This document shows positions 58,610 through 58,699 of a DNA stretch of 58,699 bases, in pieces (position 1 is the first letter of the stretch; every line of letters starts with the position of its first letter). Origin of the DNA: Desulfocurvus vexinensis DSM 17965 (GTDB taxonomy: Bacteria > Desulfobacterota > Desulfovibrionia > Desulfovibrionales > Desulfovibrionaceae); contig NZ_JAEX01000019.1 in assembly GCF_000519125.1 (NCBI RefSeq), positions 1 through 58,699 on the forward strand, in the 5' to 3' direction. The translations under genes and the position numbers were made by a program. Below the pieces are notes generated by a model, which saw only the letters and a list, made by a program, of their open reading frames with translations, ran no database searches and had not been told where the DNA came from.

Positions 58610-58699
58610 CGGTCTACAGTTTTTTGGACACTCATTTGCGCTAATCAGGCCGCTATTGACACCGGGGCGGTCTGCTCCTTTCTGACCTGGGCCGGGGTC
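58605..58699 (-). mobile_element. 3' end of an IS3-type insertion sequence (right copy)
   Basis: The last 95 bases are the exact reverse complement of 246-340. They begin with the IS terminus TGTAGCGGTCTACAG and contain the last codons of the transposase in leftward orientation. The insertion lies inside ade. The rest of the element is beyond the window. Confidence 0.9.

Noticed and set aside
1-58699. Composite transposon delimited by the two IS ends
   Set aside because: The interior is housekeeping and operon-structured, without cargo-type genes, and both flanking genes are cut native genes. A contig bounded by IS repeats is more likely than a 58-kb transposon.
1-58699. CRISPR arrays, rRNA operons, prophage or toxin-antitoxin modules
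   Set aside because: No regularly spaced repeats, rRNA motifs, phage genes or small toxin-antitoxin pairs were seen on either strand.

Overview
The window is a very GC-rich (roughly 70% by eye) 58.7-kb bacterial segment of housekeeping and metabolic genes. Its gene content points to a strictly anaerobic or sulfate-reducing Deltaproteobacterium, most likely of the Desulfovibrionaceae. The pointers are an archaeal-type split glutamate synthase, a periplasmic CbiK cobaltochelatase, a NIL-domain ferredoxin, YedF, LPS export genes and σ54-type regulation. This assignment is an inference from gene families; no rRNA is present. Both ends of the window are the same insertion-sequence terminus in opposite orientation. 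Each copy cuts a gene: a HAMP-domain sensor on the left and adenine deaminase on the right. The segment is therefore probably a contig broken at repeats, or a 58-kb stretch lying between inverted IS copies.

Layout, left to right. 1-1017: IS 3' end and truncated sensor gene. 1181-1870: secreted SNase-type nuclease. 2089-8001: four-gene operon for an acyl-CoA dehydrogenase, an ETF:quinone-oxidoreductase-like flavoprotein and an atypical EtfBA pair. 8257-10188 (-): patatin-like lipase. 10393-14982: full-length glutamate synthase large subunit. 15821-20968 (-): a second, archaeal-type glutamate synthase in three genes; the two systems converge on one small orphan gene (15434-15676). 21652-24858: yajC and a fused secDF. 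24925-25217: an intergenic element that reads as a σ54 promoter with upstream activator sites driving a structured small RNA. 25247-28749 (-): nadC-nadA-nadB. 28882-30237: mgtE.

30322-36649 (-): a seven-gene run ileS, lspA, PLDc_N protein, cpoB-like lipoprotein, NIL ferredoxin, PilZ-like protein and cheZ. 36865-41590: cobalamin riboswitch followed by periplasmic cbiK, a BtuCDF-type ABC importer and cbiL. 41656-41732 (-): tRNA-Met(CAT), then uppP (-). 42869-45743: two small proteins and lptF-lptG. 45901-46524 (-): ysxC. 46692-49995: aroQ, efp, ftsK. 50134-52029: NAD(P)H-quinone-reductase-like flavoprotein, ATC-hydrolase-family protein (-) and lolA. 52070-53632 (-): yedF and an RsuA/RluB pseudouridine synthase. 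53861-58118: msbA, a DUF374 acyltransferase-like protein, a polysaccharide deacetylase and an LpxL-type acyltransferase. 58154 onward: ade, interrupted.

Several sets of genes work together. Envelope biogenesis is heavily represented: LptFG, MsbA, LpxL-like, LolA, UppP, LspA and YajC-SecDF cover LPS, lipoprotein and protein export. The acyl-CoA dehydrogenase/ETF operon passes electrons to the quinone pool. The cobalamin operon pairs the enzyme that makes cobalt-sirohydrochlorin (CbiK, predicted periplasmic) with the next enzyme of the anaerobic pathway (CbiL), with an importer between them. The most novel-looking item is the candidate σ54-dependent small RNA at 25075-25217.
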